The notes: generated from the letters alone by a model not told the origin. Positions 8,994 to 17,939 are shown, numbered from the stretch's first letter. The stretch: DNA of 64,000 nucleotides from Pseudomonas asturiensis (GCF_900143095.1 NZ_FRDA01000010.1:124001-188000), one strand, 5' to 3'. Made by a program: numbers and translations.

Positions 8994-10613
8994 CTATCGG
9001 CGAACGATCAGATACAGCCCCGCAATCAGCATGATCGCCGCAGGCCAGGCCGCCAGCGTGGGCAGTTGAGTGCCGGCTTCGCTGATCACCCAGCCTTGTA
9101 TGACGCCGCCAGCCAGCAAGGCCGAGCCGATGAGGCGTAAAGCCCAGCCATCCTTGCTCTCGCGCCACGGATTTGGCGGGTCTGACGCATGTGGGCGGGA
9201 CAGGCGCTCCAGCAGGTCGCGGGTCATGTTGGCGATGTGCGGCAACTGCTCGACCTGCGATTGCAGATTGCTGACCAGCGTCTTGGGGCTCACACGCTCG
9301 CGCATCCAGCGTTCCAGATAGGGTTGCGCGGTGCTCCACAGATCCAGCTCGGGGTACAGCTGGCGACCCAGGCCCTCGATGTTGAGCAACGTCTTTTGCA
9401 GCAGGACCAGCTGTGGCTGGACCTCCATGTTGAAGCGTCGGGCGGTCTGGAACAGACGCATCAACACCTGGCCAAAAGAAATGTCCTTGAGCGGCTTCTC
9501 GAAGATCGGTTCGCACACGGTGCGGATCGCGGCTTCGAATTCGTTGAGCTTGGTCTCTGCCGGCACCCAGCCCGAATCGATGTGCAGTTGTGCCACGCGC
9601 CGGTAATCGCGCTTGAAGAACGCGAACAGGTTGCGCGCGAGGTAGTCCTGGTCTTCAGGCGTCAGGCTGCCGACGATGCCGCAGTCAATGGCAATGTACT
9701 GCGGGCTCCACGGGCTGACGGTACTGACGAAGATGTTGCCAGGGTGCATGTCGGCGTGGAAAAAACTGTCGCGAAAAATCTGCGTGAAGAAGATTTCCAC
9801 CCCGCGCTCGGCCAGCAGTTTCATGTCGGTACGCTGATCGGCCAGCGTCGCCAGATCAGTCACCTGAACACCGTAGATACGCTCCATGACCAGCACTTTC
9901 GGACGGCACCAGTCCCAGTAGACCTGCGGCACATACAGCAGCTCGGAGCCTTCGAAGTTGCGGCGCAACTGGCTGGAGTTGGCGGCTTCGCGCAGCAGGT
10001 CCAGCTCGTCGTAGATGGTCTTCTCGTAGTCCATCACCACCTGAACCGGGTGCAGCAGACGTGCATCGGCAGAGACGCGTTCGGCGGTGCGGGCCAGGAT
10101 GAACAGCCACGCCAGGTCCTGACCGATGATCGGTTTCAGGCCGGGACGCACCACCTTGACCACGACCTCTTCGCCCGTTTTCAGGCGAGCGGCATGCACC
10201 TGGGCGACCGAGGCCGACGCCAGTGGCGTTTCATCGAAACGGCTGAACACATCGCAGATCTTCGCGCCCAGTTGTTCTTCGATCAGTTTGATCGCCAGAT
10301 TCTGGTCGAACGGCGGTACGCGGTCCTGCAACAGCATCAGTTCGTCGGCGATGTCTTCAGGCAGCAAGTCGCGCCTTGTCGACAGCAACTGACCAAACTT
10401 GATGAAGATCGGCCCCAGATCCTGCAACGCCAGGCGAAAACGTGCGCCCCGGCTCAGCTCCGATTTGCTGCGCGGCAGCCAGCGCCAAGGCAGCACGAAG
10501 CGTACTGCCAGCATCCACCACGGCAGGGGCAGGGCGAACAACAGGTCATCGAGACGGTAGCGGATAACGACACGTTGAATGCGAAACAGACGGCGGACGG
10601 CAAGCAGCTTCAT
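8994..10613 (-). CDS. ubiB: Ubiquinone biosynthesis protein UbiB (atypical ABC1/ADCK-like kinase)
   Basis: Membrane-associated member of the ABC1/ADCK protein-kinase-like family needed for ubiquinone synthesis, thought to act as an ATPase that makes lipid intermediates accessible to the Ubi complex. The 539 residues include the diagnostic KxGQ segment (FIKFGQLLSTRRDLLP), kinase-like EEVVVKVVRPG, and the HADMHPGNIF catalytic loop. Two hydrophobic helices close the C-terminus. The start codon overlaps the ubiJ stop by four bases. Confidence 0.95.
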   Translation of the reverse strand: MKLLAVRRLFRIQRVVIRYRLDDLLFALPLPWWMLAVRFVLPWRWLPRSKSELSRGARFRLALQDLGPIFIKFGQLLSTRRDLLPEDIADELMLLQDRVPPFDQNLAIKLIEEQLGAKICDVFSRFDETPLASASVAQVHAARLKTGEEVVVKVVRPGLKPIIGQDLAWLFILARTAERVSADARLLHPVQVVMDYEKTIYDELDLLREAANSSQLRRNFEGSELLYVPQVYWDWCRPKVLVMERIYGVQVTDLATLADQRTDMKLLAERGVEIFFTQIFRDSFFHADMHPGNIFVSTVSPWSPQYIAIDCGIVGSLTPEDQDYLARNLFAFFKRDYRRVAQLHIDSGWVPAETKLNEFEAAIRTVCEPIFEKPLKDISFGQVLMRLFQTARRFNMEVQPQLVLLQKTLLNIEGLGRQLYPELDLWSTAQPYLERWMRERVSPKTLVSNLQSQVEQLPHIANMTRDLLERLSRPHASDPPNPWRESKDGWALRLIGSALLAGGVIQGWVISEAGTQLPTLAAWPAAIMLIAGLYLIVRR

Positions 10614-11233
10614 GCGTTATCGCTGGAATTGAGGGATCGGGAAAGGCGCTCAAAGCGCGCCTCAAGACGTTCCAGATCGAGTTTGATCCGGTCGAGTTCG
10701 GCAAAACGGGCTTCGGCTTCATGCTTGCCGACCAGCGTGCGCGACTCTTCACTGAAGTAGTCGGCGGCGTTCTGGCTCAGACTCGCCACACTATCACGCG
10801 TCCAGCGCACACGGCTGCGCAAATGGCCGCTCAGCAACGGGCTGGCAACCGGGCCGAGCCAGCGTGACAGTTCGTGCTCCCAGTCCAGTTCCATATCCTG
10901 AAGGATGCCGACCAGTTCCAGCAGTACACCGCTGTCGCCGTCGAGTTCGACTTCCGGGCCATGCAGCACCGCAGTCTTGTCCTTGCTCAGGGCCAGACGC
11001 AGCAGGCTTGAAGCCGGGGCACGCAAGGTGCAATCGGCGTCGGCCGCCCACTCGGGGGCGAGCAACAAGCCCTCGTCGCTGGGCAGAATGAAGATTTTCA
11101 GGGACGGATCGCGGCAGTCGATCTTGATCACATGGCCGGACAACTGCGCCAGACGCGGCATCGCCGTGCTGTCCAGACGCAATACGCGGTTGATGCCGTG
11201 CTCGACGCTGGCGAGCAGCCCCCGAAGCAGCAT
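10610..11233 (-). CDS. ubiJ: Ubiquinone biosynthesis accessory factor UbiJ (SCP2 domain)
   Basis: Lipid-binding accessory protein that holds the prenylated ring in the soluble Ubi complex. The 207 residues have an N-terminal SCP2-like domain and end in a charged helical stretch (AEARFAELDRIKLDLERLEAR) likely to form a coiled coil with UbiK. It lies between ubiE and ubiB with overlapping start and stop codons on both sides, the standard ubiEJB order. Confidence 0.92.
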   Translation of the reverse strand: MLLRGLLASVEHGINRVLRLDSTAMPRLAQLSGHVIKIDCRDPSLKIFILPSDEGLLLAPEWAADADCTLRAPASSLLRLALSKDKTAVLHGPEVELDGDSGVLLELVGILQDMELDWEHELSRWLGPVASPLLSGHLRSRVRWTRDSVASLSQNAADYFSEESRTLVGKHEAEARFAELDRIKLDLERLEARFERLSRSLNSSDNA

Positions 11234-12003
11234 TACGGCTTGATGCCGCGGTGCAGGGCCACGATGCCTGAGGTCATGTTGTGGTAGGTCACGCGGTCGA
11301 AACCGGCTTCTACCATCATCGACTTCAGGGTTTCCTGGTTGGGGTGCATGCGGATCGATTCAGCCAGGTAGCGGTAGCTCTCCGAATCATTGGTCACCAG
11401 CTTGCCCATGAGCGGCATGAACGCGAACGAGTAAGCGTCGTAGGCCTTGGACATCAGCTTGTTGGTCGGTTTGGAGAATTCCAGCACTAGCAGACGACCG
11501 CCGGGCTTGAGCACGCGCAGCATGGAGCGCAGGGCGTCTTCCTTGTGCGTCACGTTGCGCAGGCCGAAGGCGATGGTCACGCAGTCGAAGTGGTTATCCG
11601 GAAACGGCAGCTTTTCCGCGTCGGCCTGAACGAACTCCACATTGCCCGCCACGCCGAGGTCGAGCAGACGGTCGCGGCCGACCTTGAGCATCGAGGCGTT
11701 GATGTCGGCCAGCACCACGTGGCCGGTAGGGCCGACCAGCGTGGAGAACTTGCGGGTCAGGTCACCCGTGCCGCCCGCGATATCGAGCACACGGTTGCCG
11801 GTACGAACGCCCGACAGTTCGATGGCGAAACGTTTCCAGAGCCTGTGCATGCCGCCGGACAGCAGGTCATTCATCAGGTCGTACTTGGCCGCCACCGAGT
11901 GGAATACCTCAGCGACTTTATCTGCCTTCTGGCTTTCCGGTACATTTTTGTAACCGAAGTGAGTCGTAGGTTCGGCATCGCTGCCTTTGCGCTGATCGTT
12001 CAT
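11233..12003 (-). CDS. ubiE: Demethylmenaquinone/2-methoxy-6-polyprenyl-1,4-benzoquinol methyltransferase
   Basis: SAM-dependent C-methyltransferase of ubiquinone (and menaquinone) synthesis. The 256 residues contain THFGYKNVP near the N-terminus, SAM motif I VLDIAGGTGDLTRKF, and the family segment AFGLRNVTHKEDALRSMLRV. It appears to be the promoter-proximal gene of the ubiE-ubiJ-ubiB-hisI-hisE-tatABC-rsmE run, which has no internal gap above 67 bases. Confidence 0.96.
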   Translation of the reverse strand: MNDQRKGSDAEPTTHFGYKNVPESQKADKVAEVFHSVAAKYDLMNDLLSGGMHRLWKRFAIELSGVRTGNRVLDIAGGTGDLTRKFSTLVGPTGHVVLADINASMLKVGRDRLLDLGVAGNVEFVQADAEKLPFPDNHFDCVTIAFGLRNVTHKEDALRSMLRVLKPGGRLLVLEFSKPTNKLMSKAYDAYSFAFMPLMGKLVTNDSESYRYLAESIRMHPNQETLKSMMVEAGFDRVTYHNMTSGIVALHRGIKP

Positions 12004-12147
12004 ATCGCTTCACCGGAATAGATTGCGGGCCATTCTAATCGTCAAGGCTGGCTTTGTCTTGACAAGGCTCACCGCCAACGCTTTCTTGGATGCAGGCGGA
12101 TGTATATAGTTGCGCCGCATTTCATCCGACGATCAAGGAACGCCCCC

Positions 12148-12426
12148 ATGGCCAAGATAACTGTTGAACGCCCTCATTCCCTGGGCCGGGAGCAGGCGCG
12201 CGCGCGTGCAGAGCAGTTGGTGGAGAAGCTGGCCGACAAGTACGGGCTGGCTCATGAGTGGGTCGGCGATACCGTGAAGCTTGAAGGCAAGGGCGCCAAG
12301 GGCCGGGTTGAAGTCGAGGACGAGCTGATTCGTATCAGGATCGAGCTGAACTTCATCCTGTCGACCATGAGCGGCTCGATCAAATCCGAGGTCGAACGTG
12401 TATTGGACAAGGCGCTGGCTGCCTGA
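12148..12426 (+). CDS. Polyhydroxyalkanoic acid system family protein (small, conserved)
   Basis: Small 92-residue protein beginning MAKITVERPHSLGREQARARAE. The Ser-Leu-Gly-Arg-Glu-Gln-Ala-Arg segment and the later VEDELIRIRIELNFILS are features I associate with the PHA granule-region protein family found beside pha genes; its biochemical role is not known to me. The ATG at 12148 has AAGGAA eight bases upstream; a frame extension to 12100 is not needed. No membrane helix or signal peptide. It is transcribed toward phaI and phaF, 150 bases upstream of phaI. Confidence 0.75.
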   Translation: MAKITVERPHSLGREQARARAEQLVEKLADKYGLAHEWVGDTVKLEGKGAKGRVEVEDELIRIRIELNFILSTMSGSIKSEVERVLDKALAA

Positions 12427-12482
12427 GTCGCGAGTGCCTGCCTGTGGGGGCTTTTAACGCCACCGCACGCCATTTCTTTCTC

Positions 12483-12498
12483 CTCACCCTAGGGTGAG
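12483..12498. promoter_or_regulatory. 16-bp perfect palindrome upstream of phaI
   Basis: CTCACCCTAGGGTGAG is its own reverse complement and lies 80-95 bases before the phaI start codon. It could be an operator (PhaD is known to bind the phaI promoter in P. putida) or part of a terminator for the preceding gene, since a T-rich stretch follows. Sequence alone does not decide. Confidence 0.5.
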
Positions 12499-12577
12499 CA
12501 TTCTAATTTTTGTCCGTAGCTTTGAGCTCATGCCCTATAGAGGGCGGTTCCTTCAACTTTCGAGCATGAGGTGCACC

Positions 12578-13051
12578 ATGGCCAGAGCGACCATCAAGAG
12601 AAAAATCGAAGACGAACAGGCTTCCACCCTTTCCGACGTGAAATTGTATGCCCGTAAAATCTGGCTGGCTGGCCTGGGCGCCTACTCCAAGGTCAACGAG
12701 GAAGGCACGCAGTACGTCAAAGAGCTGATCAAGACCGGCGAGCAGGCAGAGAAAGAAGCCAAAAAAGTCCTGGATGAAAAGCTTGAAGCTGCCAACAGCG
12801 AGATGGATTCGATCAAGGGCGAAGTGTCAGAGGCCAAGGGTCGCGTCGAGGCGCAGCTCGACCGGATCGAAAGCGCTTTCGACCGTCGCGTCGCAAAGGC
12901 CTTGAACCGCATCGGTATCCCATCTAAACATGATGTTGACTCTCTCTCTGCTAAGCTCGATGAGCTGACGGCATTGCTTGAACGTGTCGGGCCTAAAAAG
13001 CTTGAACGCTCCGAGCCTAAACGACTCGAACGTTCCGAGCCTGGACAATAA
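12578..13051 (+). CDS. phaI: Phasin PhaI
   Basis: Small granule-coating protein of medium-chain-length polyhydroxyalkanoate (PHA) inclusions. The 157 residues show a phasin domain with VKLYARKIWLAGLGAYSKV near residue 30, closely matched in PhaF (EKYSRQIWLAGLGAYSKI). A heptad-rich helix (SAKLDELTALLERV) near the end fits the coiled-coil that pairs phasins. The C-terminus is three tandem 8-residue repeats (LLERVGPK, KLERSEPK, RLERSEPG). The start at 12578 is supported by GAGGTG five bases upstream. phaF follows 11 bases after the stop codon, so the two are co-transcribed. Confidence 0.93.
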   Translation: MARATIKRKIEDEQASTLSDVKLYARKIWLAGLGAYSKVNEEGTQYVKELIKTGEQAEKEAKKVLDEKLEAANSEMDSIKGEVSEAKGRVEAQLDRIESAFDRRVAKALNRIGIPSKHDVDSLSAKLDELTALLERVGPKKLERSEPKRLERSEPGQ

Positions 13052-13061
13052 GGAGAACAGG

Positions 13062-13847
13062 ATGGCTGGCAAGAAAAAGGTAGAGAAAGAAGGCAGCTCC
13101 TGGATTGGCGAGGTTGAGAAGTACTCTCGCCAAATCTGGCTGGCTGGTTTGGGCGCTTACTCCAAGATAAGCAATGACGGCAGTAAGCTTTTCGAGACGT
13201 TGGTTAAAGACGGCGAGAAGGCCGAGAAGCAGACCAAGGCTGAAGCGCAGAAGCAGATCGACGACGTCAAGGACACCACCAAAGCGGCCAAATCCCGCGT
13301 CGGTGATGTGAAAGACATGGCGCTGGGCAAGTGGAGTGAGCTGGAAGGTGCGTTCGACAAGCGCCTGAACAGCGCCATTTCGCGTCTGGGCGTGCCGAGC
13401 CGTAACGAAGTGCAGGCGTTGCACAGCAAGGTCGATCAGCTGACCCATCAGATCGAGCAACTGACAGGTGCCAAGGCTCGTCCGGTGGTCTCGCGTGCTG
13501 CGGCCGCGCCCAAGCCTGCTCCCAAGACCACGGCCAAACCGCTGAAAGCAGCAGCCAAGGTCGTCGCCAAGACAGCAGACAAGGCAGCGGATAAAGCAGC
13601 AGCGGCCAAACCGGCAGCCAGGAAGGCAGTGACCAAGCCGCTGGATGTGGCCGAGAAAGCCGCGTCCAAAACGGCAAGCAAAGCCAAGGACGCTGCCAAG
13701 CCGGCCGCCAAACCGGCTGCGCCGAGAAAACCCCCAGTCAAAAAAGCCGCGGCACCCAAGCCCGCAGCATCGGCCAGGGAAGACAGCCCTAAACCCGCTG
13801 CCACCCCAACGCCTTCGTCGGAAGCGCCAGCCAACCAGCCTTCGTAA
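13062..13847 (+). CDS. phaF: Phasin and nucleoid-associated protein PhaF
   Basis: Bifunctional PHA phasin: the N-terminal half binds granules and the C-terminal half is a histone-H1-like DNA-binding tail that distributes granules at division. In 261 residues the phasin domain (about 1-140, sharing QIWLAGLGAYSKI with PhaI) is followed by a leucine-zipper-like stretch (ALHSKVDQLTHQIEQLTGAK) and about 110 residues dominated by Lys, Ala and Pro in AAKPA-type repeats. AGGAG stands six bases before the start. A terminator follows the stop codon. It converges on phaD. Confidence 0.96.
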   Translation: MAGKKKVEKEGSSWIGEVEKYSRQIWLAGLGAYSKISNDGSKLFETLVKDGEKAEKQTKAEAQKQIDDVKDTTKAAKSRVGDVKDMALGKWSELEGAFDKRLNSAISRLGVPSRNEVQALHSKVDQLTHQIEQLTGAKARPVVSRAAAAPKPAPKTTAKPLKAAAKVVAKTADKAADKAAAAKPAARKAVTKPLDVAEKAASKTASKAKDAAKPAAKPAAPRKPPVKKAAAPKPAASAREDSPKPAATPTPSSEAPANQPS

Positions 13848-13863
13848 GAAGACCGGAACGCCA

Positions 13864-13897
13864 AGGCCCGGCCTGCTTAGCAGGTCGGGCTTTTTGT
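13864..13897 (+). terminator. Intrinsic terminator after phaF
   Basis: GCCCGGCCTGC-TTA-GCAGGTCGGGC forms an 11-bp stem with one G-T pair and is followed by TTTTTGTT. It ends the phaI-phaF transcript. Confidence 0.88.
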
Positions 13898-14394
13898 TGT
13901 GCGTGCAATGGAGTGAACCGTGCCCACGCATGCTCACTCAGCGTTGCACGCACACATCTCGCTCCAGGCATCGGATAGTGGAAGGCCGCCGGCGATGCGA
14001 TTTCTGCAGCGCCTATCAGTGACTGGACTGTGTCATCGCTGGCAAGCCCAACAAAATGCAACTGACTGAATAAAAACGCTTTTTGTGGGAGCGAGCTTGC
14101 TCGCGAAACAGCCGGTCCAGCCTTCATGAATCAGGCTGCCTGAACCATGGCCTTCGTGAGCAAGCTCACTCCCACGAGGATGTGCACACGTTCAACCCCT
14201 GTGGGCGTACAAGCTCCACGCCCCATGGGAACTTGCTCGCGAAAGGGACGGCGCTGACGCCATGGAAAACATCGCCTGTACCCTTAGACCCCCACGCTCC
14301 TGTTGTGTGCTTGCTCTGGACTTATGCAAAACGATGAGTACTGCGCATTGGCGTGCAGCCCGTAACGCTCTACGTCATCTCCTGCGGTATGGCA
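13898..14394. other. phaF-phaD convergent gap with REP sequences
   Basis: No gene is seen in these 497 bases. REP-type copies lie at 14085-14108 (GTGGGAGCGAGCTTGCTCGCG), 14151-14175 in the opposite orientation, and a degraded copy at 14223-14245. Near 14370-14386 is a decayed relic of another repeat family (GTAACGCTCTACGTCAT) that is better preserved at 22609-22717. Confidence 0.75.
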
Positions 14395-15009
14395 TCACCG
14401 CCCCAGATACTCCATCGCAATCTGCTCGGCCGCCTGCCTGGAGGTGGGCAGCAGGTGTGGGGTGACCAGCATCATGATCTGGTACACCACCACCCGCACA
14501 TCGCCCTCACGGCCGAGAATCCGCTGGTAATCCAGCGAGAACAGCAGGGTCATGGTGATCTGCTCCACCAGTTGCCCGAGCGCCTGGGTTTCGCTGACCA
14601 GTTGGCCTTGGGACTTCAGACGTGCCAGCAGTGAGGCCAGGGTGCGTTTCAGCGAGTTGAGCAGGTTGCGGATGCCACGTGCCAGCTTGGGCAGGCGTCC
14701 GGCGAGGTTGGACAGGTCCTGGAACAGAAACCGGTAGTGCGACAGTCGCTCGACGATCAGGTGCAGGAACACCCAATAGTCCTCGGCACCCAGCCTCGCG
14801 TCGGCGGGTGGGTCGAGCAGCGGGGCGAGTTCCGTCTGAAATCGCTCGAACAGCCCCAGAATCAGCGGTTCCTTGCCATGAAAGTGGTAGTACAGGTTGC
14901 CAGGGCTGATGCCCATTTCGTTGGCGATTTCCAGTGTGGAGACATTGGGTTCGCCCTGCTGATTGAATAGCGTCAGCGCACATTCGAGGATACGGTCGCG
15001 GGTTTTCAT
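14395..15009 (-). CDS. phaD: TetR-family regulator PhaD
   Basis: Regulator of the pha genes; in P. putida it activates phaC1 and phaI transcription in response to a fatty-acid-derived ligand. The 204 residues begin MKTRDRILECALTLFNQQGE, and the HTH recognition part ends SPGNLYYHFHGKE near residue 45; the remainder is the helical ligand-binding domain. The start at 15009 is chosen because a longer frame (15051) lacks family support. Fourth gene of the phaC1-Z-C2-D order; the gap to phaC2 carries a MITE-like element. Confidence 0.93.
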   Translation of the reverse strand: MKTRDRILECALTLFNQQGEPNVSTLEIANEMGISPGNLYYHFHGKEPLILGLFERFQTELAPLLDPPADARLGAEDYWVFLHLIVERLSHYRFLFQDLSNLAGRLPKLARGIRNLLNSLKRTLASLLARLKSQGQLVSETQALGQLVEQITMTLLFSLDYQRILGREGDVRVVVYQIMMLVTPHLLPTSRQAAEQIAMEYLGR

Positions 15010-15093
15010 CCGGTCTTCTTGTTCGAAAATCCAAGGTTGGGTAGGGGGCAAGGGGCTCGCCGGACAGGCTGGGCCCTTTGCGTCAGGCTTTTA

Positions 15094-15233
15094 GGATCTG
15101 TATGAAAAGTGGCTGTGCATCGGTGATGCGCGTTAAAAAACAGGCCGGAATGCTCATTTACACCACCTGGAGTCGAACGCGACCCCGGCCGCTCCTCGTC
15201 TGTTTTCGCCTTGCTGACTTTTCGTACAGAGCC
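15094..15233. mobile_element. MITE-like element with 17-bp terminal inverted repeats
   Basis: The left end GGATCTGTATGAAAAGT (15094-15110) and the right end ACTTTTCGTACAGAGCC (15217-15233) are imperfect inverted repeats (two mismatches) bounding 140 bp with no coding capacity, flanked by TTA and TAA. The right boundary coincides with the phaC2 stop codon. A 48-bp relative with the same ends is at 38393-38440. The transposase family is not known; the element type is inferred from the repeats only. Confidence 0.6.
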
Positions 15234-16918
15234 TAACGCACGTGCACATAAGTACCTGGCGCGGCCTCCATGGGCGGGTATTTCTCGCTGCCCAGTTCCA
15301 TGCGGGTTTCACGTTGGGTGCCAGAGCGCTCCTGAATCCAGGTCAGCCATGCAGGCCACCAACTGCCGTCCCGGCTCTGTGCGTCGTAATACCAGGCACG
15401 CGGATCGCTGCTGAACTTGCTGTTCTCAACGTAGCTGGCTTTCGCATTACCGGGCGGGTTGAGGATGCTCTTCACGTGGCCGCTGTTGGATAACAGGAAA
15501 CGCCGCTCGCCACCCAGCAGCAAGGTCGAGCGATAGACCGAGTCCCAGGGGGTGATGTGATCGTTGATGCCGGCAACGCTGAAGCTGTCTACCGTGACCT
15601 TCTGCAGATCGATGGGCGTGCCGCAGACTTCCAGTCCTCCCGGATGCCTGAGCGGGTTGTGCTTGAAGAAGTCCAGCAGGTCGCCATGCAGCGCGGCAGG
15701 CAGGCGCGTGCTGTCATTGTTCCAGTAGAGAATGTCGAACGGCGGTGGCGCTTTGCCCAGCAGGTAGTTGTTGACCCAGTAACTCCAGATCAGGTCGTTG
15801 GGACGCATCCAGGCGAAGACCCGACTCATGTCTCTGCCTTCCAGCACACCGCGCTGGTAGGAGCGTCGCTTGGCCGCTTCCAGCGCCTCCTCGTTGACGA
15901 ACAGGGTGGCCGGGCTTTCGATCTGGCTGTCCAGCAGGCTGACCATATAGGTCGCACTGGCCACCCGTCGAATCTGCCGCTTGGCCTGCAAATGGCCCTG
16001 CAGCGCCGCAATGGTCAGGCCGGACGCGCAGGCCCCTACCAGATTGACCTCGCGGGCGCCGGTGATCGCCCGGCATACGTTCAGGGCTTCTTCAGTGGCT
16101 TCCACGTAGCTGGAAAGCCCCCATTCCCGATGCCGGACATCCGGGTTGCGCCAGCTGATGACAAAGGTCTGCAGGCCGTTCTTGAGGGCGTATTGCACGA
16201 AGCTGTTGGCGGGGCTGAGGTCGAAGATGTAGTACTTGTTGATCTGCGGCGGGACGATCAGCATCGGTCGGCTGTATTGCTTTTCGCTCATCGGCTTGTA
16301 CTGGATCAGCTCCAGCAGCTCGTTGCGAAACACCACCGCGCCGGGGGTGGCGGCTACGGTTCGACCGATCTCGAACGCATCCCGGGTGATCTGGCTGGGC
16401 AGGCCGTTGTTGTGCAGCAGATCGTCGGCCATGTGGCTCAGGCCCTTGATCAGGCTGGTGCCACCAGAATTGAACAGCTCCTTGAGTGCCAGCGGGTTGA
16501 GCAGCGTGTTGGTGGGCGACAGCGCATCGTTGAGCAGGTTGAACAGGAAGTGCGCCCGCGCCTGGTCATCCTTGGACAGATCACAGTCATCAATCCAGCG
16601 TTTGACCTGATGCTGCCAGCTCAGATAGGCCTGCAACCCGCGACGGTACAACGGGTTGAGACTCCAGGTCGGGTCGGCGAAACGGCTGTCTCGCGGGTTG
16701 GGCGGATAGGGCGTTTCGCCCAGCACCATCACGCGGCCCAACTGGCTGCCCAGCGCGAGGGCGTGGCGAGCGCTGCGAAAGGGATGTCGCCAGCCTTGGG
16801 CGGCGACACTGCGCAGGGTAGAAAACAGGTCTCGCCCGCGCAAACCCGTGAAAGCGCTTTGCGCGTTGATGAAGGTGGTCGGTGTCATTTCTGCCACCTT
16901 CTTTGGTTTTTCTTGCAT
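15233..16918 (-). CDS. phaC2: Class II PHA synthase 2
   Basis: Polymerises (R)-3-hydroxyacyl-CoA of medium chain length into PHA at the granule surface. The 561 residues belong to the alpha/beta-hydrolase fold. The lipase-like box GACASG carries the catalytic Cys near residue 297, with the conserved Asp in GINDHITPW and the His in SNSGHVKS. The fold and most motifs are shared with PhaC1 in this locus. GGAG stands 10 bases before the start. The stop codon TAG takes its last base from the edge of a MITE-like element. Placed between phaZ and phaD. Confidence 0.95.
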   Translation of the reverse strand: MQEKPKKVAEMTPTTFINAQSAFTGLRGRDLFSTLRSVAAQGWRHPFRSARHALALGSQLGRVMVLGETPYPPNPRDSRFADPTWSLNPLYRRGLQAYLSWQHQVKRWIDDCDLSKDDQARAHFLFNLLNDALSPTNTLLNPLALKELFNSGGTSLIKGLSHMADDLLHNNGLPSQITRDAFEIGRTVAATPGAVVFRNELLELIQYKPMSEKQYSRPMLIVPPQINKYYIFDLSPANSFVQYALKNGLQTFVISWRNPDVRHREWGLSSYVEATEEALNVCRAITGAREVNLVGACASGLTIAALQGHLQAKRQIRRVASATYMVSLLDSQIESPATLFVNEEALEAAKRRSYQRGVLEGRDMSRVFAWMRPNDLIWSYWVNNYLLGKAPPPFDILYWNNDSTRLPAALHGDLLDFFKHNPLRHPGGLEVCGTPIDLQKVTVDSFSVAGINDHITPWDSVYRSTLLLGGERRFLLSNSGHVKSILNPPGNAKASYVENSKFSSDPRAWYYDAQSRDGSWWPAWLTWIQERSGTQRETRMELGSEKYPPMEAAPGTYVHVR

Positions 16919-17081
16919 GAGGGCAACACTCCTTCGTCAAGCCATCAACCATGGACTGGCGCAGGCCCCATCCCGGCGGCCAGCGTCGTTCTGCGCGGTT
17001 CGACACTCCTGTCTCTGGCGCAGTCGGTGAAGCATTTTTGTTCGCGAAGCGTTCCAGTGCCTTCGACCATGACGGACGGCT

Positions 17082-17939
17082 TCAGCGCGCTCTGGGAGGT
17101 GCAGGTTGCGGGTGCATGACCGCGCGTTGTCGTTCCTGCTGTAGAAAACTCATGATGATGGGGGCCACGGCTTCGGCTCGAGTGATCAGAAACAAATGTC
17201 CGTCATCGATTATGTGTAGCTGGGCATTGGGTATCCGCCAAGCCAGCAGGCGCATATTTACCAGCGGGATCAATGGGTCGTCGTCACCGGCCAGGACCAG
17301 TGTCGGTTGATGGATCTTGTGCAGCCAGTGGATGCTGGTCCAGCCCATGCCCGCAAACAGCTGCCAGTAGTAGCCCAGCTTGCCGGACGAGCGGACCTTG
17401 GCTGCGTGGTTGGCGGCCAGGTAAGGATCACGCCGAAACGCACCGCCGTAAATTTCCGGGGCGATACGAATCACATGGGACGGCTGGATATACCGGCGTG
17501 GACTCGCCATCAACCACAGCACCCGCGGCTTGCCCGGCACCATTGCCATGCCTGCCGCTGTTGCAGCCAGCACCAGCTTTTTACAGCGCTCGGGGTAGTC
17601 GTGGGCGAACTGCTGGGCCAGCGCGCCGCCCCATGACACGCCAATCGCGTTCACCTGTCCGTAATCCAGATAATCGAGCATGCGCGCGGCGAGCTTGGCC
17701 AGACCGGGAAAGCGATAGGGCCGTTTGGGCGTCGACGAGCCGCCGACCCCCGGCACATCGAACGCAATGACTTCCAGGTCCGGGTCCAATGCGTCGACGA
17801 ACGGAAACACCAGTTCGAGGTTGGCGCCGATGCCGTTGAAGATCAGCAGCGGCGTCAAATGACTCTTGCCAGGTCGCACGGCGGTGCGAATGGTATGACC
17901 GTCCAGGTCGATGGAGCGAAATACAAACGGTTGAGGCAT
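17082..17939 (-). CDS. phaZ: Intracellular PHA depolymerase
   Basis: Granule-associated serine hydrolase releasing 3-hydroxyalkanoic acids from stored PHA. The 285 residues form an alpha/beta-hydrolase: lipase box GVSWGG with Ser102, an acidic residue in GDDDPLIPL, and the catalytic His in DDGHLFLI near residue 250. It lies between the two synthase genes, as in other mcl-PHA producers. A stem-loop follows phaC1 just upstream of this gene and may reduce readthrough. Confidence 0.95.
   Translation of the reverse strand: MPQPFVFRSIDLDGHTIRTAVRPGKSHLTPLLIFNGIGANLELVFPFVDALDPDLEVIAFDVPGVGGSSTPKRPYRFPGLAKLAARMLDYLDYGQVNAIGVSWGGALAQQFAHDYPERCKKLVLAATAAGMAMVPGKPRVLWLMASPRRYIQPSHVIRIAPEIYGGAFRRDPYLAANHAAKVRSSGKLGYYWQLFAGMGWTSIHWLHKIHQPTLVLAGDDDPLIPLVNMRLLAWRIPNAQLHIIDDGHLFLITRAEAVAPIIMSFLQQERQRAVMHPQPAPPRAR

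Noticed and set aside
9189..10760. 523-codon open frame on the plus strand
   Set aside because: Lies fully antisense to ubiB, which has all family motifs; GC-rich codon bias keeps the opposite strand open. No plausible start site or recognisable domain.
12059..12110. TTGACA plus TATATAGT as a promoter for the small PHA-region gene
   Set aside because: The hexamers are about 40 bases apart, far beyond workable spacing; no matching partner at 16-18 bases.
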